A stretch of 5,028 nucleotides of DNA from Collinsella sp. CAG:166 (GCA_000434535.1 FR878574.1:1-5028), one strand, 5' to 3'; numbered from the stretch's first letter, positions 1-5,006 are shown. Made by a program: numbers and translations. The notes: generated from the letters alone by a model not told the origin.

Positions 1-29
1 TAGTCATTGGGGACGTTCTTAAATGACTA
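1..29. repeat. Inverted repeat overlapping the end of the EIIB gene
   Basis: Bases 1-8 (TAGTCATT) and 22-29 (AATGACTA) are perfect reverse complements separated by 13 bases. The right arm covers the last codons of the EIIB gene, and its stop codon (19-21) lies just inside the loop. There is no T-tract to make this a standard terminator, and the window edge may cut the element. The loop reads GGGGACGTTCTTA on the plus strand. The compact arm-loop-arm layout is like a REP-type palindrome, but with a single copy visible that is a guess. Chance is also possible for arms this short. Confidence 0.4.
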
Positions 30-498
30 GTTGGATGGGGTCGGGATTGGAGCTGGGGAGATAGCGGATTTCTAGCTCTATGCCGAGTTCTTGCAGCTCT
101 TTGAAGGCGGCGATGTCTGTGTCGTCTACGGCAACTGTGGGCGTCGCGGGACGCTTGCCCTCCCCTGCTTGCATGTGACCGATACTGATCTTGGTAATGG
201 GCACACCGCCCTTGACCAGCGCGAGCGCATCGGCGGGCGACGCCACCATGATGAGAATCCATTGGCGCGGCGTTGCGGTATGAATGATGTCGATGGTCCT
301 TTGCACCGAGAAAAACCGCGTCCACACGCCCTCGGGCGCTGCAGCCCTCATAGGCGCCCACTTGCGCGAATCCGCCGCAATCTCGTCGTTGACGATTAGG
401 ACGAGGTTGGAACCCATAGCCTCGTTCCACAGCTCAACGTCTTGCCCGTAAATAAACCGGTCATCGATACGCGTGAGAAGGATCTTGGGTTGAGCCAT
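19..498 (-). CDS. PTS mannose/fructose/sorbose-family EIIB protein with Tyr in place of the phosphorylated His
   Basis: The 159-residue product has the length and pattern of a complete single-domain EIIB of the mannose-type phosphotransferase family. These cytoplasmic proteins take phosphate from EIIA and pass it to sugar entering through EIIC/EIID. The N-terminal TRIDDRFIYGQ (residues 9-19) matches the family motif RIDDRLIHGQ. The family's phospho-accepting histidine is Tyr17 here (codon TAC, bases 448-450), and the usual Val after GQ is Asp20. Other family blocks are kept: VNDEIAAD near residues 36-43, a GGVPITKISIGHM stretch near 97-109, and a C-terminal LGIELEIRYLP. The frame is intact, so this is not an obvious pseudogene. 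The chosen ATG puts the motif at its normal distance from the N-terminus, though the Shine-Dalgarno is weak (GGGA). I infer that it is either inactive in phosphotransfer or has become regulatory. No EIIA, EIIC or EIID is in the window; partners could lie beyond base 1. Confidence 0.88.
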   Translation of the reverse strand: MAQPKILLTRIDDRFIYGQDVELWNEAMGSNLVLIVNDEIAADSRKWAPMRAAAPEGVWTRFFSVQRTIDIIHTATPRQWILIMVASPADALALVKGGVPITKISIGHMQAGEGKRPATPTVAVDDTDIAAFKELQELGIELEIRYLPSSNPDPIQLVI

Positions 499-516
499 GG
501 CAGTCCCATTCTGTTT

Positions 517-546
517 GAGACTCGTAAGAGCGAGACATCACGTCTC
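517..546. promoter_or_regulatory. Cluster of GAGAC/GTCTC repeats upstream of the EIIB gene
   Basis: GAGAC occurs at 517-521 and 532-536, and its complement GTCTC at 542-546, so 532-546 forms a 5-bp inverted repeat with a 5-base centre. CTCG (521-524) can also pair with CGAG (531-534). The block lies 19-48 bases upstream of the EIIB start, where an operator or a leader RNA switch between two foldings would be expected. A TAATAT-like -10 for the minus strand lies just beyond it (549-554), but I see no good -35. Function is inferred only from position and symmetry. Confidence 0.3.
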
Positions 547-587
547 CAATATTAGTGCATTTAAAGTGAGAAAAGCCGTCAGAACAC

Positions 588-616
588 TTGCACGGATGTG
601 CGATGTCCCGTATCAT
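588..616 (+). promoter_or_regulatory. Sigma-70-type promoter of the tRNA-Thr gene
   Basis: TTGCAC (588-593) resembles the -35 consensus TTGACA and TATCAT (611-616) resembles the -10 consensus TATAAT, with a 17-base spacer. Transcription would begin near 622-624, leaving a leader of about 33 bases before the tRNA. That leader contains a perfect 6-bp inverted repeat, TGACGC (627-632) and GCGTCA (640-645), which could form a small hairpin before 5' processing. Confidence 0.7.
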
Positions 617-655
617 AGACAGCCGTTGACGCCTCAGTTGCGTCACCACATGGCC

Positions 656-731
656 GCCAGCGTAGCTCAGTTGGTAGAGCACCGCTCTCGTAAAGCGGGG
701 GTCACCGGTTCGAGCCCGGTCGCTGGCTCCA
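656..731 (+). tRNA. tRNA-Thr, anticodon CGU
   Basis: A full 76-base cloverleaf including the encoded CCA end (729-731). The acceptor stem is seven perfect pairs (656-662 with 721-727). The D stem is GCTC/GAGC, the anticodon stem CCGCT/AGCGG, and the T stem ACCGG/CCGGT around TTCGAGC. The anticodon is CGT at 689-691, which reads ACG, a threonine codon. The first two acceptor pairs, G1-C72 and C2-G71, agree with known threonyl-tRNA synthetase identity elements. The discriminator base is T. The unit has its own promoter and terminator, so it is probably transcribed alone. Confidence 0.97.
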
Positions 732-742
732 TTGCACAAGAT

Positions 743-765
743 AGCCGCCTTCGGGCGGCTTTTTT
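743..765 (+). terminator. Rho-independent terminator of tRNA-Thr
   Basis: AGCCGCC (743-749) pairs perfectly with GGCGGCT (754-760) around a TTCG tetraloop, the very stable C(UUCG)G type, and is followed by a run of T (760-765). It begins 12 bases after the CCA end of the tRNA, as expected for a single-tRNA transcript. Confidence 0.93.
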
Positions 766-976
766 GTTGCTGATTTCGGGCACACATCCGCCGGAATTCG
801 CCCACTCGGTGGACTTCGGGTTTAATGCTTAGGGGCGGGGATTTACCAAAGTGAAATTTTAATGAAAAGAAACCCAGCTGCAACAATTGCCATGGTGAGG
901 GCTCGAATTGGCCATATAGATTTAAAATAGCCACGATACCTTCTCTTTTGCTGGAACGATATATCTATACAAGGTT
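766..976. other. Non-coding stretch between the tRNA terminator and the small genes
   Basis: About 210 bases in which I see no convincing gene. From about 840 the sequence is clearly richer in A and T than the sugar operon further right. It contains a TAAAAT -10-like hexamer (923-928) and an 8-bp palindrome GATATATC (958-965) just before the next gene, but no -35 at a proper distance, so no promoter is claimed. A 22-codon open frame (862-930) has no good ribosome site. Confidence 0.5.
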
Positions 977-1168
977 GTGAGCGGAAAACAAAAATACGTC
1001 GATTGCTATCCGACAATCGGGTCTGGAATTACATTCACCGGCATTTCGGGGCAGATTGATACACATGTACGAAAGGGAACCTATGTGGTGCGTTGGGTTG
1101 GAGCTGCTGCAGGCCCGATATGGATTGCGGTCTTGCGCCCCGATGTCCAAATAGATTTCTCTCTCTAG
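977..1168 (+). CDS. Small hypothetical protein, first gene of a possible two-gene module
   Basis: I do not recognise this 63-residue product. It starts with GTG and has no signal peptide or clear membrane segment. Gly-rich and beta-type stretches dominate (YPTIGSGITFTGISGQ, then GTYVVRWVGAAAGPIWIAVL), suggesting a small beta-rich fold. AAGG (971-974) sits only two bases before the GTG, which is too close for a good ribosome site. The frame is open back to about 926, so the true start is uncertain and the N-terminus could be lost or lie upstream. Third codon positions hold more A and T than in the sugar operon, a hint of different origin. The stop is 14 bases before the next start on the same strand, so the two are probably co-transcribed. 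It could be a toxin-like partner of the next gene, a decayed fragment, or a chance frame. Confidence 0.4.
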   Translation: MSGKQKYVDCYPTIGSGITFTGISGQIDTHVRKGTYVVRWVGAAAGPIWIAVLRPDVQIDFSL

Positions 1169-1182
1169 ACGGGAAGTTGCTC

Positions 1183-1548
1183 ATGGACGCCATATATGAC
1201 GGAGATGACTGGGTCGATCATTATACTTGGCGCCTGGTCGGCTCGAACGACAATGGGGATGTGGTGTTTGATGGACTATGTCCAAAGCATCTCCATCCTT
1301 TTGTCTCGTCGTTAATTGAGAGTTCCGCTCGTGTTGCCCCCTACAGCTCGGCATCGCTTCATGATACGGACGTTTTGAAGACCATAAGGGAATCAATTGA
1401 CGAGGGCACGATGAGCAGTTCGTTGTTCTCTCGGCTTGTGGGGCTGGATGAGATTCAATCGAAACGACTGCTTGCGGGCGAAAAGGTGGAACTCACTTAT
1501 CGGTCGATGACTTCAATCCTGCGGCTAGCCGATGTTCTTCGCAAATAA
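1183..1548 (+). CDS. Hypothetical protein with helix-turn-helix-like C-terminus (possible antitoxin or regulator)
   Basis: The 121-residue product starts at ATG 1183, which has GGGAAG (1171-1176) six bases upstream. An in-frame ATG at 1093 would overlap the preceding gene and add an unlikely Cys/Arg-rich segment. The N-terminal part (about 1-60) is acidic with aromatic residues (DGDDWVDHYTWRLVG) and matches no family I can name. The C-terminal part (about 64-121) follows the spacing of XRE-like helix-turn-helix domains: a helix around VLKTIRESID, then SSSLFSRLVGL, DEIQSKRLLAGE and a closing helix SMTSILRLADVLRK. Antitoxins of HigA-like type often carry such a domain and follow a small toxin gene, so a toxin-antitoxin role is possible. 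The fold is inferred by eye. The gene converges on the sugar operon, with the paired hairpins between them. Confidence 0.62.
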   Translation: MDAIYDGDDWVDHYTWRLVGSNDNGDVVFDGLCPKHLHPFVSSLIESSARVAPYSSASLHDTDVLKTIRESIDEGTMSSSLFSRLVGLDEIQSKRLLAGEKVELTYRSMTSILRLADVLRK

Positions 1549-1566
1549 ACAGCTTCCCTATTCAAA

Positions 1567-1619
1567 AACAGAAAACCCCGCCAAACGTGATTCCCCTAGG
1601 GAAAACACGCTTGGCGGGG
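1567..1619 (-). terminator. Terminator of the minus-strand sugar operon
   Basis: CCCCGCCAA (1576-1584) pairs with TTGGCGGGG (1611-1619), and the stem continues with CGTG/CACG (1586-1589 with 1606-1609) and TTCCC/GGGAA around a CTA loop. Read on the minus strand the hairpin is followed by TTTTCTGTTTTTG, a proper U-rich tail, so it should end transcription coming from yhcH. On the plus strand no T-tract follows, so it would stop the small-gene transcript poorly if at all. Confidence 0.82.
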
Positions 1620-1652
1620 TCGTGGCGTGATTCCCTTAGGGAAATCACGCCA
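1586..1652. repeat. Tandem pair of near-identical palindromic units
   Basis: A 24-base palindromic core at 1586-1609 recurs at 1626-1649 with 22 of 24 bases identical; both contain CGTGATTCCC followed by YTAGGGAAA and end in CACG. The second copy forms its own hairpin: TGGCGTGA (1623-1630) with TCACGCCA (1645-1652), plus an inner TTCCC/GGGAA stem with one bulged A. The starts are 40 bases apart, between the convergent genes. The second hairpin has no U-tract, so it is not needed as a terminator. It may be a duplicated terminator core, a dispersed palindrome, or a protein-binding site. Confidence 0.72.
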
Positions 1653-1681
1653 TCAGACGAACAGCTCAGCCGGGCAGCTCG

Positions 1682-2155
1682 CTACTCCTCCCAGTAAGCG
1701 TCTGCAAGCAGCTTAAAGCAGATCTTCTTGACCGGCTGCGCGCCATCGCCCGGGAACTCGAGCGTGGGCATGTGAGGCTCGCCGGCAACGAACAGCGCAA
1801 ACTTGTCGTCAGCAAGATCGCCGGCGATCGAAGCGTCGGAATCGACCAGATCGTAGTCGTCCTTCTCGTCAAACTCCTGGACCAGCGTCAGGCTGCCCGT
1901 AGCGACCTTAAAGGCCTCGCGACCCTCGACGTCGATCTGCAGGTCGTGATAGCGCTGGTGCGTCTCGTAGTGAGCGTCAGCCTCGGGACGCGTCGTGGGA
2001 GCCATGACGTTCGCAAAGACCTTGTCGCCCAGAATCTGATGGCTGCCGACCTCGAGCTCCGCCGGATCGTTCTCCTCGAGCCAATCAATCAGCACGTCGA
2101 GGCCCTTGAGCATTCCGCGGTACTCCTCGATATCGCCCAGTGCACCGTAAATCAT
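1682..2155 (-). CDS. yhcH: YhcH/YjgK/YiaL family protein (putative sugar anomerase)
   Basis: The 157-residue product is full length for this cupin-like beta-sandwich family (DUF386). Members occur in sialic acid and other sugar operons, and E. coli YhcH (NanQ) is known as a metal-dependent N-acetylneuraminate anomerase. Visible family marks are the start MIYG, the metal-site block AHYETHQRYHDLQIDVEG (61-78, with Glu64, His66 and His70 as candidate ligands), the FVAGEPHMP block with His128, and the closing VKKICFKL. The ribosome site AGAGGGGA lies five bases before the ATG. It is the last gene of the minus-strand operon, after the deacetylase remnant, and is followed by the terminator. In this setting it probably equilibrates the ring forms of a galactose-type or amino sugar rather than sialic acid, as no sialic acid genes are visible. 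The substrate cannot be read from sequence. Confidence 0.9.
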   Translation of the reverse strand: MIYGALGDIEEYRGMLKGLDVLIDWLEENDPAELEVGSHQILGDKVFANVMAPTTRPEADAHYETHQRYHDLQIDVEGREAFKVATGSLTLVQEFDEKDDYDLVDSDASIAGDLADDKFALFVAGEPHMPTLEFPGDGAQPVKKICFKLLADAYWEE

Positions 2156-2187
2156 CTAAATCCCCTCTCGGATCGTTCCTTTGGCGG

Positions 2188-2328
2188 CTACTCGATAAAC
2201 GCGTTACCGACGCTGTTGCCACCCACATACGTCTCGACCAGGGTAAGGTCGGGATTGAACACGACAAAGTCGGCGTCGCGCCCCGGCATAATGCTACCGC
2301 ACTTGTCGTCGACATGAGCTAGCAAGCG
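2188..2328 (-). pseudogene. nagA: 3' remnant of an N-acetylhexosamine-6-phosphate deacetylase gene (nagA/agaA type)
   Basis: Reading the minus strand in one frame gives about 46 codons ending in TAG: LLAHVDDKCGSIMPGRDADF, then VVFNPDLTLVETYVGGNSVG, then NAFIE. This matches the C-terminal end typical of NagA-type amidohydrolases, whose consensus is close to LGVDDKKGSIAPGKDADFVV followed by a strand-turn-strand ending in a T-x-V-x-G turn. The complete enzyme has about 380 residues with the metal-binding catalytic barrel, all of which is missing here. The frame is open back to the lacC stop at 2353-2355, with no start and no ribosome site; the only internal ATG (2287-2289) would give a 33-residue fragment. 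It sits between lacC and yhcH on the same strand. I infer an in-place deletion that removed the catalytic part while leaving the neighbours intact. The family match is by memory of the consensus, not by search. Confidence 0.8.
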
Positions 2329-2352
2329 ATGCCGGAGCCGTCGCCCAAACTC

Positions 2353-3288
2353 TTACAGCTCAGTCACGACAACGCCGTTGTAGACCTCGTCCCAACGGTC
2401 CATGACCAGATGGCCGGTCATGGGATCCATGGCATTGAGCTTGCCGCAGGTGTTGGCGGTACGCAGCACCGTCTCGTCGTCTGCGCCAGCAGCGATGGCA
2501 TGTGCGAAGCCTGCGATAGTGGAGTCACCAGAGCCCGTGGCGTTAACGGCAGGGATATCGGGCGTCTTTGCGCGGAATGCACGGCCATTGTGGAAGCCAA
2601 CGGAGCCGGCAGCGCCCATGGACACGACGACCCAGGGGATATCGGAGAAGCGGGCATCAGAGGCGAGCGCGGCGCGGAGCTCGTCCACATCGTCGGTGGT
2701 AAAGCTCGTGCCCAGAAGGCCGTTGATCTCAGTCAGGTTAGGCTTGACCAGCTCGGGCTTAATTTCGGACTTGAGCGCAGCCTCGAGCGAAGCACCCGAG
2801 GTATCGAGCAGCACCTTGGCGCCGGCGTTCTCGGCAATGCCCGTGATCTTGGCATAGTAGTCTGCCTCGACACCGCGGGGCAGAGAACCCGAAATGGTGA
2901 CAACGTCGGCCTTGCCCGCAAGCTCAGTAAATTTGGCGGTAAAGGCATCGAGCTCCTCGGGGGCAATTGTCGGGCCGCTCTCGAGCAGCTCGGTCTGGTT
3001 GCCGGCGTGGAGGATGTTGAGGCAAATACGAGTCTCGCCCTTGATGGGCACAAAGTCGTTGTTAATACCGTTGGCGTCCATGAGCTCAGCCATGTAGGCG
3101 CCCATGTGGCCGCCGAGCAGACCGGTTGCCACAACGTCGTCGCCCAGCTGACCCAGCACACGGGCCACGTTGAGGCCCTTGCCGCCGGCGGTCTTTTCGG
3201 GCGTCACACGGTTGACGTCGTCGATAATGAGCTCATCGAGCTGATAGCGCGTATCGACAGACGGGTTCATCGTAACGGTGAGGATCAT
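2353..3288 (-). CDS. lacC: Tagatose-6-phosphate kinase (LacC type, PfkB family)
   Basis: This 311-residue PfkB-family sugar kinase would phosphorylate tagatose 6-phosphate with ATP to tagatose 1,6-bisphosphate, the cytoplasmic step before the LacD-type aldolase; 1-phosphofructokinase is the close alternative. It starts MILTVTMNPSVD as streptococcal LacC does. It carries the first PfkB signature AGGKGLNVARVLGQLGDD (34-51), the substrate-side ISGSLPRG (132-139), VKPNLTEI (181-188), and the second signature NATGSGDSTIAG (249-260) with catalytic base Asp255. The end MTGHLVMDRWDEVYNGVVV resembles the MTGH region of LacC, which favours tagatose over fructose phosphate. A strong AAGGAG (3295-3300) precedes the ATG. 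It follows the LacX-like gene by 59 bases and precedes the deacetylase remnant, fitting galactose or galactosamine breakdown. No lacD or lacAB is in the window. Confidence 0.9.
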   Translation of the reverse strand: MILTVTMNPSVDTRYQLDELIIDDVNRVTPEKTAGGKGLNVARVLGQLGDDVVATGLLGGHMGAYMAELMDANGINNDFVPIKGETRICLNILHAGNQTELLESGPTIAPEELDAFTAKFTELAGKADVVTISGSLPRGVEADYYAKITGIAENAGAKVLLDTSGASLEAALKSEIKPELVKPNLTEINGLLGTSFTTDDVDELRAALASDARFSDIPWVVVSMGAAGSVGFHNGRAFRAKTPDIPAVNATGSGDSTIAGFAHAIAAGADDETVLRTANTCGKLNAMDPMTGHLVMDRWDEVYNGVVVTEL

Positions 3289-3303
3289 TTTTAGCTCCTT
3301 ATC

Positions 3304-3327
3304 TCGCAGGCTCCTTGTGCCTCGCGA
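3304..3327 (-). promoter_or_regulatory. Intercistronic hairpin between lacX and lacC
   Basis: TCGCAGGC (3304-3311) pairs with GCCT (3319-3322) and GCGA (3324-3327), with one bulged base and a 7-base loop. On the mRNA (minus) side the loop reads ACAAGGA, which resembles a Shine-Dalgarno, and the hairpin ends just before the real lacC site at 3295-3300. No U-tract follows, so it is not a terminator. It may be an mRNA-stability or translation-tuning element, or have no function. Confidence 0.35.
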
Positions 3328-3347
3328 TACGAGTCGACAAAACGGAA

Positions 3348-4229
3348 TTACAGAATCTCAATCGTGAACGAGCGAACGACGGTCTCCTTGGGCTTGGCGA
3401 CAAGGCAGCCGCGCTTATGCTCAAGTACGTCGTCCTCATCGGAGCAGGTCGAGAGGCCGCCCCAAGGCTCAACTGCCACAAAATCGCCCTCGGGCTTACT
3501 CCACACAATGAGATACGGGAAGCCCTCGAAGCTCAGGCGAACGCCCTTGTCCTCCCCCTTCTTAGAAAGCGTGACCTGGCGGCTCTCGAGCACGTCAAAG
3601 ATGGTCTCCGCAAAATCGAAGAGCTCGTGCGACAGGGGCAGCGTCTTTCCCACCATTGGGTTCTTGGAACGGTTTGCCACGTCAATCAATCCGGTCGAGG
3701 GCACGGCGGTGCAAAGCTCCGCAGCCTCGTCTTTCTCAAAGCGCAGCTCGTAGTCCGTATAGGCCTCGCCCTCATCGAGCGGACACCTAAAGCCGGGATG
3801 ACCGCCGATAAAGAACGGCATGTCCTCGGTTCCCTCGTTGGTCACCTCATAGGAGACGCGCACGGCGGTATCCTCGAGCGCATAACGAGCGACAAGCTTA
3901 AACGGATACGGATAATCGCTCAGCAGCGCGGCGTTATCCTCCGAAGCCAGGCACATCGCCAGCTCGTTCTCGCTCTGGCTCAGCAGCTTCCACTCCTGTT
4001 TGCGCGCAAACCCATGGCGGGCGAGCTTCACATGATGTCCGGCAAACGTCATGGCGCTGTTATCGCGCAAACCTCCGCAAATCGGGAAGCAAATCGGTGC
4101 CTGGCCGGACCACACGGCGGGATCGCCCTGCCACAAGTACTCGCGACCTCCAGCCTCAATCGAGGTAAACGAACCGCCGGCCGTGGAGACCTTGATAGAA
4201 ATCGAATCGTTGGAGAGAGCGTATTCCAT
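3348..4229 (-). CDS. lacX: LacX-like aldose 1-epimerase family protein
   Basis: The 293-residue product is a galactose mutarotase-like protein of the LacX branch, expected to interconvert alpha and beta anomers of an aldose or aldose phosphate in the cytoplasm. It shows EYLWQGDPAVWSGQAPICFP (30-49), HGFAR with His72, the conserved IGGHPGF with His144, and Glu254 in EPWGGLST; these are the positions of the mutarotase catalytic histidines and glutamate. Spacing and wording follow the LacX protein of the lactococcal lac operon. ATG 4229 is chosen because AAAGGA lies six bases upstream and the N-terminus MEYALSNDSISIKVSTAGG fits the family; the frame stays open further up to 4364 but that part has no similarity. 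It heads the minus-strand operon, with lacC next as in lac operons. I see no convincing promoter upstream. Confidence 0.92.
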   Translation of the reverse strand: MEYALSNDSISIKVSTAGGSFTSIEAGGREYLWQGDPAVWSGQAPICFPICGGLRDNSAMTFAGHHVKLARHGFARKQEWKLLSQSENELAMCLASEDNAALLSDYPYPFKLVARYALEDTAVRVSYEVTNEGTEDMPFFIGGHPGFRCPLDEGEAYTDYELRFEKDEAAELCTAVPSTGLIDVANRSKNPMVGKTLPLSHELFDFAETIFDVLESRQVTLSKKGEDKGVRLSFEGFPYLIVWSKPEGDFVAVEPWGGLSTCSDEDDVLEHKRGCLVAKPKETVVRSFTIEIL

Positions 4230-4385
4230 TGTCCATCCTTTCGAACAACTGCTTTTTGCTCGCAAGAACCCGTCTCGGCCTTGACCAAAGGACAAACCCG
4301 CACGTTCATCGATGCGTCCGGTTTCCCAGGCATGCAACGGGGTACCATACAGACATTGATGCAATTACAGCTGAAAGGCCTTCTT
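4230..4385. promoter_or_regulatory. Divergent intergenic region between lacX and the flavodoxin-like gene
   Basis: This 156-base region must hold the promoters of both divergent genes unless they are read through from elsewhere. For the plus strand TTGACC (4281-4286) is a good -35, but only poor -10 candidates lie 17-18 bases on. TACCAT (4343-4348) is a -10-like hexamer without a matching -35. An 8-bp palindrome CATCGATG (4307-4314) near the centre could be part of an operator. None of these is strong enough to name a promoter or regulator. Confidence 0.4.
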
Positions 4386-4970
4386 ATGCGAACCATCATC
4401 CTTTATGCCTCACGCCACCACGGCAATACGAAAAAGCTCGTGGACGCCATCGTCGAGGCGCACCCCGAAATCGATACCCTCGACGTGAAGTCACTCGGTA
4501 AAAACGAGTACCCCGACCTGCACGAATACCATCTGATCGGCGTCGCCACGGGCATTTATTACTCCGAGATCGACAAAGATATGGCGCGCGTGCTCACGAA
4601 CGTGCTGCAGCCGCAGGACAAGGTGTTTGGCCTTATGACCTACGGTGGCAAAAACAAGTGGTACGGCAAGGATATCGATGGCATCTGCCGCATGAGGCAG
4701 GCCATCTTTATGGGTGTCTACGGCTGCCCCGGATTTGACACGTGGGGTCCGTTCAAGATTACCGGCGGCGTCCAGAAGGGACACCCGACCGCTGAGGAAA
4801 TTAAGGGCGCCGTCGACTTCTTCGACAAGATCGAAGACGAGTATGGCGACATCATCGTCGAAGAGTACGCCAAGCGCGAGAAGCGTCTAGCATACGAAAA
4901 GGAGCATCCCGCGGGGGGTCTTGTGGCCGGCGTCAAGCGCACGGCAAAGAAGATCGCTAACAAGCTGTAA
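4386..4970 (+). CDS. Flavodoxin-like protein with a basic C-terminal tail
   Basis: The 194-residue product starts MRTIILYASRHHGNTKKLVD. A first beta strand runs into the loop SRHHGNT (9-15), the FMN phosphate-binding loop pattern of flavodoxins. ATG (54-56) and TYGG (85-88) sit where the second and third flavin loops are expected. It probably binds FMN and transfers electrons in the cytoplasm, but the partner is unknown. The domain ends near residue 150; the remaining tail is helical and rich in Lys and Arg (for example VKRTAKKIANKL at the end), which could touch membrane or nucleic acid. ATG 4386 has AAAGG (4374-4378) seven bases upstream. The frame is open far upstream to 3315, but that part is antisense to lacX and is not real. 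It diverges from the sugar operon, so a joint function is not implied. Confidence 0.85.
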   Translation: MRTIILYASRHHGNTKKLVDAIVEAHPEIDTLDVKSLGKNEYPDLHEYHLIGVATGIYYSEIDKDMARVLTNVLQPQDKVFGLMTYGGKNKWYGKDIDGICRMRQAIFMGVYGCPGFDTWGPFKITGGVQKGHPTAEEIKGAVDFFDKIEDEYGDIIVEEYAKREKRLAYEKEHPAGGLVAGVKRTAKKIANKL

Positions 4971-5006
4971 CTGTTAAGGTGCTTTTGAGCGTTTAACCCA
5001 TACGGC

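Noticed and set aside
656..731. Possible attachment site at the tRNA 3' end
   Set aside because: I found no second copy of the tRNA 3' sequence and no integrase in the window, so an attachment site is not supported as a feature.
862..930. 22-codon plus-strand frame beginning MKRNPAATIAM
   Set aside because: No clear ribosome site, no recognisable signal or lantibiotic-like features, and such short frames are common by chance in AT-rich DNA.
461..934. Minus-strand open frame of 157 codons across the tRNA
   Set aside because: It reads through the antisense of tRNA-Thr and its terminator, giving the familiar spurious ARTGDPRFTRAVLYQLSYAG peptide, and overlaps the EIIB start. No ribosome site.
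2085..2315. Minus-strand 76-codon frame between lacC and yhcH
   Set aside because: It is out of frame with both yhcH and the deacetylase remnant, and is Arg/Ser-rich shadow sequence; the remnant frame carries the recognisable protein signature.
2329..3294. Plus-strand frame of 321 codons opposite lacC
   Set aside because: It is the antisense shadow of a GC-rich, clearly recognised kinase gene. Its sequence has no domain pattern.
4281..4309. Promoter for the flavodoxin-like gene starting with TTGACC
   Set aside because: The -35 is good, but the hexamers 17-18 bases downstream (GTTCAT, TTCATC) are poor -10 matches, so I did not list it as a promoter.
4230..4364. N-terminal extension of the LacX-like protein to ATG 4364
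   Set aside because: The extra residues are Cys/Gly-rich without similarity and lie in the divergent promoter region; ATG 4229 has a good AAAGGA site and the family's usual N-terminus.
3315..4385. Long plus-strand frame leading into the flavodoxin-like gene (551 codons in all)
   Set aside because: The first 357 codons are antisense to lacX with no family similarity. The flavodoxin motif starts at ATG 4386, which has its own ribosome site.
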